From Chaenocephalus aceratus (taxonomy: Eukaryota > Chordata > Actinopteri > Perciformes > Channichthyidae): a stretch of DNA of 64,000 bases. A program made the translations under genes and the position numbers. Location of the stretch: contig JAMFTG010000209.1 of NCBI GenBank assembly GCA_023974075.1, forward strand, positions 63,501 through 127,500, written 5' to 3'. Every line of letters begins with the position of its first letter. The first letter of the stretch is position 1. Positions 1 through 12,400 of the stretch are shown piece after piece. Below the pieces are notes generated by a model. The model was not told the origin of the DNA and ran no database searches. It saw only the letters and a program-made list of their open reading frames with translations.

Positions 1-1838
1 CTTTAAAGTAGAGACCACTACATACTGATATACACCTGAACATCAGCAGGAGGAGGACTCTTTAAAGTAGAGACACTACATACTGATATACACCTGAACA
101 TCAGGCAGGAGAGGACTCTTTAAAGTAGAGACACTACATACTGATATACACCTGAACATCAGCAGGAGAGGACTCTTTAAAGTAGAGACACTACATACTG
201 GATATACACCTGAACATCAGCAGGAGAGGACTCTTTAAAGTAGAGACACTACATACTGGTATACACCTGAACATCAGCAGGAGAGGACTCTTTAAAGTAG
301 AGACACTACATACTGATATACACCTGAACATCAGCAGGAGAGGACTCTTTAAAGTAGAGGACACTACATACTGATATACACTTGAACATCAGCAGGAGAG
401 GACTCTTTAAAGTAGAGACACTACATACTGATATACTACCTGAACATCAGCAGGAGAGGACTCTTTAAAGTAGAGACACTACATACTGATATACTCCTGA
501 ACATCAGCAGGAGAGGACTCTTTAAAGTAGAGACACTACATACTGATATACACCTGAACATCAGCAGGAGAGGACTCTTTAAAGTAGAGACACTACATAC
601 TGATATACACCTGAAAGAGGACTAAGTAGGACAATAATACTGATAACTGACATCAGAGGAGAGGACTCTTTAAAGTAAGAGACACTACATACTGATATAC
701 ACCTGAACATCAGCAGGAGAGGACTCTTTAAAGTAGAGACACTACATACTGATATACACCTGAACATCAGCAGGAGAGGACTCTTAAAGTAGAGACACTA
801 CATACTGATATACACCTGAACATCAGCAGGAGAGGACTCTTAAAGTAGAGACACTACATACTGGTATACACCTGAACATCAGCAGGAGAGGACTCTTTAA
901 AGTAGAGACACTACATACTGATATACACCTGAACATCAGCAGGAGAGGACTCTTTAAGTAGAGACACTACATACTGATATACACCTGAACATCAGCAGGA
1001 GAGGACTCTTTAAAGTAGAGACACTACATACTGATATACTCCTGAACATCAGCAGGAGAGGACTCTTTAAAGTAGAGACACGACATACTGATATACACCT
1101 GAACATCAGCAGGAGAGGACTCTTTAAGTAGAGACACTACAATACTGATATACACCTGAACACCAGCAGGAGAGGACTCTTTAAAGTAGAGACACTACAT
1201 ACTGATATACACCTGAACATCAGGAGGAGAGGACTCTTTAAAGTAGAGACACTACATACTGATATACACCTGAACATCAGGAGGAGAGGACTCTTTAAAG
1301 TAGAGACACTACATACTGATATACTCCTGAACATCAGCAGGAGAGGACTCTTTAAAGTAGAGACACTACATACTGATATACAACCTGAACATCAGCAGGA
1401 GAGGACTCTTTAAGTAGAGACACTACATACTGATATACACCTGAACATCAGCAGGAGAGGACTCTTTAAAGTAGAGACACTACATACTGATATACACCTG
1501 AACATCAGCAGGAGAGGACTCTTTAAAGTAGAGACACCACATACTGATATACACCTGAACATCAGCAGGAGAGGACTCTTTAAAGTAGAGACACTACATA
1601 CTGATATACACCTGAACATCAGCAGGAGAGGACTCTTTAAAGTAGAGACACTACATACTGATATACACCTGAACATCAGCAGGAGAGGACTCTTTAAAGT
1701 AGAGACACTACATACTGATATGCACCTGAACATCAGCAGGAGAGGACTCTTTAAAGTAGAGACACTACCTACTGATATACACCTGAACATCAGCAGGAGA
1801 GGACTCTTTAAAGTAGAGACACTACACACTGATATACT
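1..1838. repeat. 57-bp minisatellite array 1 (runs off the left edge)
   Basis: About 32 units of a 57-bp repeat (ctctttaaagtagagacact...), with frequent 1-2 base indels. It ends about 35 bp before the kcnj8 exon at 1873. Open frames arise because 57 is a multiple of three. They are not genes. Confidence 0.95.
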
Positions 1839-1872
1839 AACATGTCCTCTTTAAATAACGTCCCCTCCTCAG

Positions 1873-2290
1873 GTCCTTCACCTCGGCCTTCCTGTTCTCC
1901 ATCGAGGTTCAGGTGACCATCGGCTTCGGGGGACGGATGATAACGGAGCACTGTCTCACCGCCATCACCGTCCTCATCATGCAGAACATCGTGGGGCTCA
2001 TCATCAACGCCGTCATGCTCGGTGAGATTAAACACGTGTAACCGTTTTTTACCGTAACACATATTCATCTCTCACGGTAACCGGGTACCGTCCACACGGT
2101 GGATGTCTGAACGCGTGTCCTCTCCCCGCAGGGTGCATCTTCATGAAGACGGCTCAGTCCAATCGCAGGGCGGAGACTCTGATCTTCAGCCGGCACGCCG
2201 TCATCGCCGTCAGGAACAACTGCCTGTGCTTCATGATCCGCATCGGAGACCTGAGGAAGAGCATGATCATCGGAGCCACCGTCCGGCTGC

Positions 2291-2347
<57 letters not shown>

Positions 2348-4788
2348 ACCTTTTCATTATTATACCTATTATTTAAAGGGGACCTATTGCAAAATCCACT
2401 TTTCTACATCAACATGTGTCCCCTCTTCTTCATGTCTCTTCTACATCAACATGGTGTCCCCTCTTCTCCATGTCTCTTCTACATCAACATGTGTCCCCTC
2501 TTCCTCATGTCTCTTCTACATCAACATGTGTCCCCTCTTCTTCATGTCTCTTCTACATCAACATGTGTCCCCTCTTCTTCATGTCTCTTCTACATCAACA
2601 TGTGTCCCCTCTTCTTCATGTCTCTTCTACATCAACATGTGTCCCCTCTTCTTCACGTCTCTTCTACATCAACACGTGTCCCCTCTTCTCCATGTCTCCT
2701 CTACATCAACACGTGTCCCCTCTTCTTCATGTCTCTTCCACATCAACATGTGTCCCCTCTTCCTCATGTCTCCTCTACATCAACACGTGTCCCCTCTTCT
2801 TCATGTCTCTTCTACATCAACATGTGTCCCCTCTTCTTCATGTCTCTTCTACATCAACACGTGTCCCCTCTTCTCCATGTCTCTTCTTCATCAACATGTG
2901 TCCCCTCTTCTTCATGTCTCTTCCACATCAACATGTGTCCCCTCTTCCTCATGTCTCCTCTACATCAACACGTGTCCCCTCTTCTTCATGTCTCTTCCAC
3001 ATCAACATGTGTCCCCTCTTCCTCATGTCTCTTCTACATCAACATGTGTCCCCTCTTCTTCATGTCTCTTCTACATCAACATGTGTCCCCTCTTCTCCAT
3101 GTCTCTTCTACATCAACACGTGTCCCCTCTTCTCCATGTCTCTTCTACATCAACATGTGTCCCCTCTTCTCCATGTCTCTTCTACATCAACACGTGTCCC
3201 CTCTTCTCCATGTCTCTTCTACATCAACACGTGTCCCCACTTCTTCATGTCTCTTCTACATCAGCATGTGTTCCCTCTTCTTCACGTCTCTTCTACATCA
3301 ACATGTGTCCCCTCTTCTTCATGTCTCTTCTACATCAACATGTGTCCCCTCTTCTTCATGTCTCTTCTACATCAACATGTGTCCCCTCTTCTTCATGTCT
3401 CTTCTACATCAACATGTGTCCCCTCTTCTTCATGTCTCTCCTACATCAACATGTGTCCCCTCTTCTACATCAACATGTGTCCCCTCTTCTCCATGTCTCT
3501 TCTACATCAACATGTGTCCCCTACATCAACATGTGTCCCCTCTTCTTCATGTCTCTTCTACATCAAACATGTGTCCCCCCTCTTCTTCATGGTCTCTTCT
3601 ACATCAACATGTGTCCCCTCTTCTTCATGTCTCTCCTACATCAAACATGTGTCCCCTCTTCTACATCAACATGTGTCCCTCTTCTCCATGTCTCTTCTAC
3701 ATCAACATGTGTCCCCTCTTCTCCATGTCCTCTTCTACATCAACATGTGTCCCCTCTTCTTCATGTCTCTTCTACATCAACATGTGTCCCCTCTTCTCCA
3801 TGTCTCTTCTACATCAACATGTGTCCCCTCTGTGGAAAGAGACTCTGAAAGTTTCAGGAACAAAGATTTTCTCTCTTTTTGATCCATTTCTATAAAAACC
3901 TGTCTGAAAATGAGCTGATCAGATTTTGGCCACTTTATGATGTCATAACGATGTGTGGTCTTGTGTAACCATTAGCCAATCAGCAACAAGGTAACCCCCC
4001 CCCCCCCATTGAGTTCTTTGTAACCAAATGTCTCTCAGAGGGGCGTGGGGAGGGGCTCCTTACTTTCATCTAAAGTAACAGACAGAGAATCAGCACTTTG
4101 GAAACAGGGCTGAAACAGAGGGGATTATGGGTAATGCTGCAATGATCTGTTTGGTGTTTCAGCCAATCAGAGACAGGCTATGTATTGATGAGAAAGAGTA
4201 TGATAGGGGACCTTTAATATGAACATGTGATTAATGCCGGTGTTCAGGTGGTGAGGAAGACGACGACCCCCGAAGGCGAGGTGATCCCGATCCATCAGAT
4301 CGATGTCCAGACGGAGACGGTCGTCGCTAACAACAACCTCTTCCTGTTAGCCCCGCTCGTCATCTGCCACGTCATCGACAAGCACAGGTAACACAAGATG
4401 CATTCATGACCTGGGTTCAACGAAGTAAAGATGTTTGTTTCTATTTATTTGTTTATTTATATGATTGTTAATTTTTTTTTTTTTTTATTATTTTAATGTC
4501 TGATTGCAGATCTTTTTTTTAATGATTTAAAACCATTGTATTATTATTATTATTATTATTATTAACACCTTTTTTATGATTAAGATTTACATTTTCATGA
4601 GTATTTAATTTGTATATGTAATTGCACACTTACCTTTAATTTCTTATGTTTCTATAAATATTTAATTTTATGTTTTATATACAGTCACTTATAAATCTAA
4701 TTTCCCCCGAAGATAAATATTGTAATTATGACTAACTTAAAAACAAGGGATTGTGCAAAATTGTAGACTCATTCCTGCATCAGTGTTG

Positions 4789-4859
<71 letters not shown>

Positions 4860-4922
4860 CGTCTGTATGTGTCTGTGTGTCTGTGGGTGTGTCTCTGTGT
4901 GGGTGTGTGTGTGTGTGTGTGT

Positions 4923-4956
<34 letters not shown>

Positions 4957-4985
4957 TGTGTGTGTCTGTGTGTCTGTGGGTGTGT

Positions 4986-5047
<62 letters not shown>

Positions 5048-5060
5048 TGGCTGTGGGCGG

Positions 5061-5093
<33 letters not shown>

Positions 5094-5351
5094 CATCTGT
5101 ATGTGTCTGTGTGCGTGTCTCTGTGTGTGTGTGTGTGTGTGTGTATGTGTACGTGTGTGTATATGCATGTGTCTGCATGTATGTGTGTGTGTGTGTGTGT
5201 GTATGTGTGTGTGTGTGTGTGTGTACGTGCGTGTGTACATGTGTGAGTACTTATATGTTAATATACTGTATATTAGTATTTCTACAGTCCCTATATGGGT
5301 ATTCACGTGGATATGACATTAATATATATTTGCTTCTGTATATATTTATGG

Positions 5352-5425
<74 letters not shown>

Positions 5426-6575
5426 CCCTCTGTACGACCTGTCGGCGATGGAGCTCCAGTGCAGCGACCTGGAGGTGATCGTGATCCTCGAAGGAGTCGT
5501 GGAGACGACCGGCATCACGACTCAGGCCAGGACCTCCTACATCTCCGACGAGATCCAGTGGGGACACCGCTTCGGGCCCATCGTGACGGAGGAGGACGGC
5601 GTCTACTCCGTGGACTACTCCAAGTTTGGGAACACCGTCAAGGTGAGAGACAACAAACCGGTCTTCAGATTCATGCACAAAATATTAGAAAACATATATA
5701 TATGACTTCCTGTTTCAATGTATGTTGTTATTATTTTGTACTACGATACAAAAGACAGTTGTTAAGTGACTTTCAAAGCAAAAAGTCATGTGAATTTTTA
5801 CTCACAATTTCAGGCCGCCACTATAAAATAATTACTTAAATTAAAATGTTAAATAAGTACCGTACTTTTCAGACTATAAAGCGCACCTGCATATAAGCCG
5901 CAGCAGCTAAATTGTCCGTCTGTCTTGCTCTCGTTCTGTCTCTCGGTTCCACTTTTACTTTGGCGCGCGACCTGTCTCACTCTTTTCCCGCCTCCAGCTT
6001 TTCCTGCTGGAGCCGCCGCTTCAAGGTGGCGGGCGCGGACAGGTCCTAGAGCCCGTAGGGTTAAGGTGGTTAATTTTACCTGTAAAATCCATAGATTTAG
6101 GAGGTTCCCTAGCGGCCGTTAGCGGTACAAAAAAAAATGGGGGGAAAAGTCGCGGCTTATAGTCCGAAAAGTACGGTAAATATATAATTATTTTAAAATA
6201 AAATACAATGTGTTATAATTCTCAAAATTAATAATAATGTCTTATTTAAAGTTAAGTTACTTATTCATTTTATTATATATTTTTATTTTTTATATATATA
6301 TATTTATATTTCTTCAGGTGACGACGCCCCGCTGCAGCGCCAGAGAGCTGGACGAGAAGCCCTCCATCTTGATCCAGACGCTACAGAAGAGCGAGCTGTC
6401 GCACCAGAACTCTCTGAGGAAGAGGAACTCCATGCGGCGAAACAACTCCATGCGTAAAGGCGCGGCGGCGGGGGGGAGCGGGGGGCTCCGGAGGAACAAC
6501 TCCGGCATCGCATCCACTAAAGTGCAGTTCTTCAGCCCCGGAGACGGAGGCCAGAGCATGAACGCCGTCACCTGA
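1873..6575 (+). CDS. kcnj8: Kir6.1-type ATP-sensitive inward-rectifier K+ channel, 3' five coding exons (5' part off-window)
   Basis: Exons are 1873-2021, 2132-2292, 4248-4387, 5426-5642 and 6318-6575 (TGA 6573-6575). Every junction is AG/GT with compatible phase, giving about 307 C-terminal residues; human Kir6.1 has 424. The first exon carries the pore helix and selectivity filter ([12 protein letters not shown]) and the second transmembrane helix ([17 protein letters not shown]). The following exons encode the cytoplasmic Kir domain ([56 protein letters not shown]). The serine/arginine tail ([15 protein letters not shown]) is typical of Kir6.1 and unlike Kir6.2, and holds RRNNS-type kinase sites. 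Kir6.1 forms KATP channels with SUR subunits in smooth muscle and other membranes. The N-terminus and first membrane helix must lie left of the window. Oddities: four introns fall within a part that, as I recall, is one exon in mammals; two splice sites abut GT microsatellites. No frameshift was seen. A Kir6 paralogue is the main alternative. Confidence 0.9.
2293..2346. repeat. (GT)n microsatellite that forms the kcnj8 splice donor
   Basis: A pure GT run of about 27 repeats starts at the first intron base after exon 2132-2292, so the donor GT is the first repeat. Confidence 0.95.
2373..4217. mobile_element. TTAA-ended MITE with large 37-bp minisatellite (copy A)
   Basis: Starts TTAAAGGGGACCTATT and ends AGGGGACCTTTAA, inside kcnj8 intron 2 of the visible set. 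About 39 units of the 37-bp repeat fill 2397-3835. The same non-repeat tail as copy B follows. Because 37 is not a multiple of three, long open frames appear in all three frames. Confidence 0.88.
4788..5250. repeat. compound (GT)n microsatellite
   Basis: GT runs are interrupted by CTGTGTGTCTGTGGGTGT-type variants, in the kcnj8 intron between exons 4248-4387 and 5426-5642. Confidence 0.95.
5356..5423. repeat. (TG)n tract ending at a kcnj8 splice acceptor
   Basis: About 34 TG repeats run directly into TAG|CCC at 5426. The usual polypyrimidine tract is replaced by a TG repeat. Confidence 0.95.
5858..6178. mobile_element. 321-bp MITE (TACCGTAC ends), copy 1
   Basis: Ends TACCGTACTTTTCAGACTATA and TATAGTCCGAAAAGTACGGTA are inverted. 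It lies in the last kcnj8 intron. A 321-bp sister lies at 41488-41808. Confidence 0.9.
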
Positions 6576-6905
6576 CATGAGGCCGGCCTCCTGCTCCTCC
6601 TGGCGGTGAGGAGGATTCTGGGAAATGGAGTTTCTCCTTCTCTAACGGGACTCGCTCTCCTCCTGTTCCCTGCCTTATCTAAACTCGTCTCCTAACACTT
6701 GTATTTCTTTTATGTTTTTTTAGAATAATATTTCAAATCTTGCACTTCATTTCCGTCCCCATTGAACGTCACCACAATCCAATCATTTGTGATCTCTTAA
6801 TCGTTATAATTAAAGCAATACATTACGATCATTGGTGCCTTTTTGTGTTTTCTTACTGATTTAAATCACGGTTAACTACTATTAGTGGAAGCTAATGGCA
6901 ATAAA
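6576..6905 (+). other. kcnj8: kcnj8 3' UTR with candidate poly(A) signals
   Basis: The stop codon is followed by non-coding sequence with ATTAAA at 6809-6814 and AATAAA at 6900-6905. Either could end the kcnj8 transcript; which is used cannot be told from sequence alone. Confidence 0.45.
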
Positions 6906-7830
6906 TCACCGTACTGTAAGTGTGTGTTTTCACTTGAATTGTCTGTGTGTTGTTGGGGAATAAATGCACTTCTTCTTAATCTCAATTCATCAATCTGCCA
7001 TTTTCAGAAGTCGTTTTTGTTTGATTTTATTTTTGGATTTTGTCACTTTTTCTCATTTTTGAAAGGTTTATATATATATTAGTATTTTGGGGGTTTTCTT
7101 TCAAGTCAGTGAATATTACTAGCATAGCACAATACACAGTGCCGGGGGTATTACATGTGCATTTAGTTTTATACAACCAAACTATTGCATTATTAGAAAA
7201 TGTACAAAATGCAAGGAAATTTGAATATTTAATGAAAAATATGGACATAGATTAAGAAGTTTTTGCAAGAAAATATGATAGTAAAAATAGATATTAATGC
7301 ATATAAATGTTTTTTCTTAGTAAGGTCACTGCATGAATACACCTGCTCCACAACCTCTTGTCTAATGTTATGTTACAATGAAAAATACTTTAGAATAATC
7401 CCTTCATGGCCACACATTTTATTATTTCCTGTAATGTAATGATCGATGCACAAGACGAATACTTTTCTTAGTAAACACTGTCAAATACTGTATTTGAATT
7501 GGAAATTAGGCCTTTTTAGGTCTTTTAATCCGATAAGATAACATGGACTTTAGTCAAGAGTAAGAGTGAAATAAAGGACAGTACAGATAAGAGTTCACAC
7601 AAGTATAATACAATTAAAATGATAACTGTTTAAAACAAGATATCACAACATCAAGGTAAAACGTTGAGCAGTATAACATATATTTAGTCCCTCCGTGTAT
7701 TAATAATATATACAATAAATATAAATAATACATAGATATAAAGTACTTGTGTCTTTCCAACACATGAATTTCTAACAAAAATGAAAATATAATATCAATG
7801 TTTTACGTGTTTGTATTTTGGTATCTTGGA
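6906..7830. other. intergenic, AT-rich, no gene seen
   Basis: This is AT-rich sequence between the kcnj8 3' end and the echdc3 promoter. Short ORFs on both strands have no recognisable composition or splice structure. Confidence 0.6.
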
Positions 7831-7834
7831 TCTT

Positions 7835-7910
7835 ACGTACTCTTACGTCGCATTACGTCACCGTGACGTCGCGTTACGTCACCTTGACGTCGTCGCCCCC
7901 CGGAAGTGAG
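7835..7910 (+). promoter_or_regulatory. echdc3: echdc3 proximal promoter: six phased ACGT (CRE/ATF-like) cores and an ETS-like site
   Basis: ACGT cores begin at 7835, 7845, 7855, 7866, 7876 and 7887, so spacing is 10 or 11 bp throughout. The last five read ACGTC, the core of CREB/ATF and bZIP sites (TTACGTCA, TGACGTCG). A CCGGAAGTG ETS-type motif follows near 7899. The start codon lies about 30 bp further on, at 7938. The position suits a TATA-less core promoter; factor binding is inferred. Confidence 0.6.
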
Positions 7911-7937
7911 TCTGAGAAGGTGAAGCAGAAGGTAAAC

Positions 7938-9462
7938 ATGGCTCGCAGTTTCCTCTGCAGATCTGTCGGAGTGCTTCAGCTCCTCAGGACTCAAACCCCG
8001 CTCTCAGGAACCCGGTGTTACTCTCACACAGAACCGGAACCGCTGACGTTAAGACAGCAAAACAACGGAATCAGGTGCAGTGAAGAAACGTGTGCAAACT
8101 GATTTCCAGGTGCAAAAACAGCATAATTATGGAGATAATGTGGATTTTATGGCGTTTTACTGAACCGAACAGCACGTAATTCCTCATGCAGTTAGGTTAT
8201 GGTTAAATCGGCTTATAGATATATTTTAAATGAAAAATCAGTATTAGTATGTGGCTCCTCCATGCATTATTGCACTGTTACATCCGCGTTTCCTTACCCA
8301 AGGTCTGGTGGTGCCACTAATAACATACTTGATATACTACTGAGTACTTTAATCTATGGAAACATATCATTAATAATGCAAAGGTAGAAAGTATGTAGCT
8401 AAATTGATTCATAGTTTGCACTAAACTGCATTTTGAGGTACTTTTATCGTCTTCTAGACATGTAATATCTTTTTTCTGGGATGATATAATTTGTTAGCAG
8501 CTTTAATATGCCAGTTAAGAACAACAAAATAATACCTATACAAATAAATGGATTAAACATTCAAACATTAACTTAAATAGATCAAATGTTACAGCTGTTA
8601 CATTATCATACACTTTCTGCACATTTTCTACATTTACTTTTTGTCAATACAGTATTTTGCACAATTTGTAAATCTTTCGGAATTTATGAGCTTGGATTTT
8701 GGTAAACTTCATTTTTCTGTGAACTACCACAGTACCCTTCAGCCTTTTGATAAACCTAGCTTTCATAACTGAACAAAGAAAGTACATTTTAGTCTAAATG
8801 TACGTCTTACGAGGAAGTGGAACATCATCTCCGGTAAAAACACGTCGTACGGGTTAGATTATAGAGTTGGGTTCATTTCTTTTGACTAAATCTGGGAGGC
8901 ATATTAAATTCCTCCGGTTAAAATGTCTGAAGGAGTAACTACTGAGTTCAACGTGACTGAACTTATTTGGTGTTTTTCTATCTCCTGCAAAACACACAGT
9001 TGTTGTATTCTCTAGGATGAATTGCAGTAATGTTTAAAGGCTGTACAACAATACACATGTCATGAAGATGGTCTGTAATATACAAACCAAACCTTTAAAA
9101 GGTAATACTCTTCTTGTCTCAGGAGAATAATACTGAACGATCCCAAGAAGAGGAATGCTCTGTCTCTGGCCATGCTGGAGTCCCTCAGAGAAAACCTGCT
9201 CACTGACGTCGACAGCGACGACCTCCGAGTGGTCATCATATCAGGTGAGCATCATAAGGGAGTGTGTGCGTGTATTTCATTTTGTAATGTGTGTGTGTGT
9301 GTGTGTGGGGGGGGGGTTTGATTTGTAATATATGTGTGTGTGTGTGTGTGTCAGCCAGAGGCCCAGTGTTTCCTCCGGACACGACCTGAAGGAGCTGACG
9401 TCGGCTCAGGGACGAGAGTATCACACCAGAGTGTTTCACACCTGTTCAGAGGTCAGTGTCTT

Positions 9463-9497
<35 letters not shown>

Positions 9498-12400
9498 CAC
9501 ACACACACACACACACTGCGCCTGATCGTGCATCCTCTTATTTACTGTTCTCTTTAATCGTCTGTGCTCCACTGAGTGCCGTTGACGATGGGGATTCATG
9601 TGAAATGGACATTGAGACTGGAAAATATATTTTCTTCCCTCACAGTAAATTCGTTTTTTTTTAATTATAAGACAGACAAGCTACAAAATATATAAATATT
9701 AACAATATCAAAAAAGAAAAATACAACCAACCCAAGATGGTGCCACGGATGACTACCTCTGTGTTGTCTTGCTGTACCAATTTCAATTCAATGTTGCACA
9801 GTATTGCACAAGCATGAATGCACATATTACATTTTTCTGAGTAATTTGGATATTCATATTTCTTGTTATTTTCTCTATTTACTTTATAATAAAAACATAT
9901 ATCATTTTTAAAATGGCTCTTCCTGTGTTTATGTTATACATCTTGTATTTGTTACCCTACTTGGCGATAAACTGGATTAAACTAGTTAATAAATCCTCTG
10001 TTTCTATAAACTATATTATTTATTTTATTTACTAATTATTAATTGAGTTCTCCCGTGCTCCAGGTAATGGCTCTGATTCAGGACATCCCTGTTCCGGTCA
10101 TCGCCATGGTGAACGGCGTTGCCACGGCGGCCGGTTGTCAGTTGGTCGCCAGCTGTGATGTTGCCGTGGCGACGGAGCAGTCCACTTTCGCCACCCCGGG
10201 GGTGAACGTCGGTTGTTCTGCTCCACGCCGGCCGTCGCCATCGGGAGAGCCGTGCCCAGGAAGGTGAGATTATATCAGTCGTAACAGTTTCTTAAGATTC
10301 ATTTATTACCTTTTTATGCATTAAAAACTTTGAGGATTATATATATAATTTAAAAAACCTTCTGAACAATTAGCATACTGTATTATTGTCTCTAAAATAA
10401 TAATGGTATGTGCTAATAAATAAATGTTATGGCATATTTTGTCAAATGATTCAATATTATGTATTTAAAATATTTGTATTTCAACTATAAAACATATATA
10501 CATTTAGAGATATATACAACATATAATATACATAGATTATATATAGAAATATAAGAGTACATTTTTTAAATTTCATGTAAGAAAATGTCGAATTAAAGAA
10601 GAAATAATCATATAATTTAATAATTAAAAAGACAAATGTGTTTATTTTCTAAATATAAAAACAGACACATCCAACAAATGTAAATTATAATTTTCCATTC
10701 ATTTTATTTGTATTTATTGAGGGTAGCAGCCAATAAGAACATCTAGTTGTCCGTCCTGATTGCTTCCCTCTTTCTAACCAGGTTGCTATGGAGATGCTGT
10801 TAACAGGAAGTCCCCTCTCGGCCCATAATGCATTGCTGCACGGTCTCATCAGTAAGGTGGTGCCGGAGGATCGTCTGGAGGAGGAGACGTTATTGATCGC
10901 TCAGAGAATCTGTCAGGCGAGTCGCCCGGTCGTCGCCCTCGGGAAGGCCACGTTCCAGAGGTGAGATTTTAAAGAGTCCCTGTAAAACTTTCTGGGTTTC
11001 CCCTTTTCCTGTAGTGAGTTATATAGGTTTTAGTGCATGTAAATGTCTGCAAGGCTAAAATACACCTGAACATCAGCAGGAGGGACTCTTTAAAGTAGAG
11101 GACACTACATACTGATATACACCTGAACATCAGCAGGAGAGAACTCTTAAAGTAGAGACACTACATACTGATATACACCTGAACATCAGCAGGAGAGGAC
11201 TCTTTAAAGTAGAGACACTACACACTGATATTACACCTGAACATCAGCTAGGAGAGGACTCTTTAAAGTAGAGACCACTACATACTGATATACACTCTGA
11301 ACATCAGCAGGAGAGGACTCTTTAAAGTAGAGACACTACATACTGATATACACCTGAACATCAGCAGGAGAGGACTCTTTAAAGTAGAGACACTACATAC
11401 TGATATACACCTGAACATCAGCAGGAGAGGACTCTTTAAAGTAGAGACACTACATACTGATATACACCTGAACATCAGCAGGAGAGGACTCTTTAAAGTA
11501 GAGACTACTACTGATATACACCTGAACATCAGCAGGAGAGGACTCTTTAAAGTAGAGACACTACATACTGATATACACCTGAACATCAGCAGGAGAGGAC
11601 TCTTTAAAGTAGAGACACTACATACTGATATACCTGAACATCAGCAGGAGAGGACTCTTTAAAGTAGAGACACTACATACTGATATACACCTGAACATCA
11701 GCAGGAGAGGACTCTTTAAAGTAGAGACACTACATACTGATACACCTGAACATCAGCAGGAGAGGACTCTTTAAAGTAGAGACACCACATACTGATATAC
11801 ACCTGAACATCAGCAGGAGAGGACTCTTTAAAGTAGAGACACTACATACTGATATACACCTGAACATCAGCAGGAGAGGACTCTTTAAAGTAGAGACACT
11901 ACATACTGGTATACACCTGAACATCAGCAGGAGAGGACTCTTTAAAGTAGAGACACTACATACTGGTATACACCTGAACATCAGCAGGAGAGGACTCTTT
12001 AAAGTAGAGACACTACATACTGATACAGACCTGAACATCAGCAGGAGAGGACTCTTTAAAGTAGAGACACTACATACTGATACACACCTGAACATCAGCA
12101 GGAGAGGACTCTTTAAAGTAGAGACACTACATACTGATACACACCTGAACATCAGCAGGAGAGGACTCTTTAAAGTAGAGACACTACATACTGATACACA
12201 CCTGAACATCAGCAGGAGAGGACTCTTTAAAGTAGAGACACTACAGACTGATATACACCTGAACATCAGCAGGAGAGGACTCTTTAAAGTAGAGACACTA
12301 CATACTGATATACACCTGAACATCAGCAGGAGAGGACTCTTTAAAGTAGAGACACTACAGACTGATATACACCTGAACATCAGCAGGAGAGGACTCTTTA

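Noticed and set aside
2397..3835. CRISPR array (regular 37-bp direct repeats)
   Set aside because: There are no unique spacers between repeats, and the context is a vertebrate intron. It is a minisatellite.
2103..3895. Three overlapping frames of about 490-580 residues rich in HQHVSPLLH / STSTCVPSS / YINMCPLF
   Set aside because: They are the three frames of the 37-bp minisatellite in a kcnj8 intron, running on from real exon or TG-repeat sequence.
4737..5316. Cys/Val and Thr/His repeat frames
   Set aside because: Translations of (GT)n/(CA)n microsatellites; the same applies to CA runs at 43643, 56456, 61973 and 63484.
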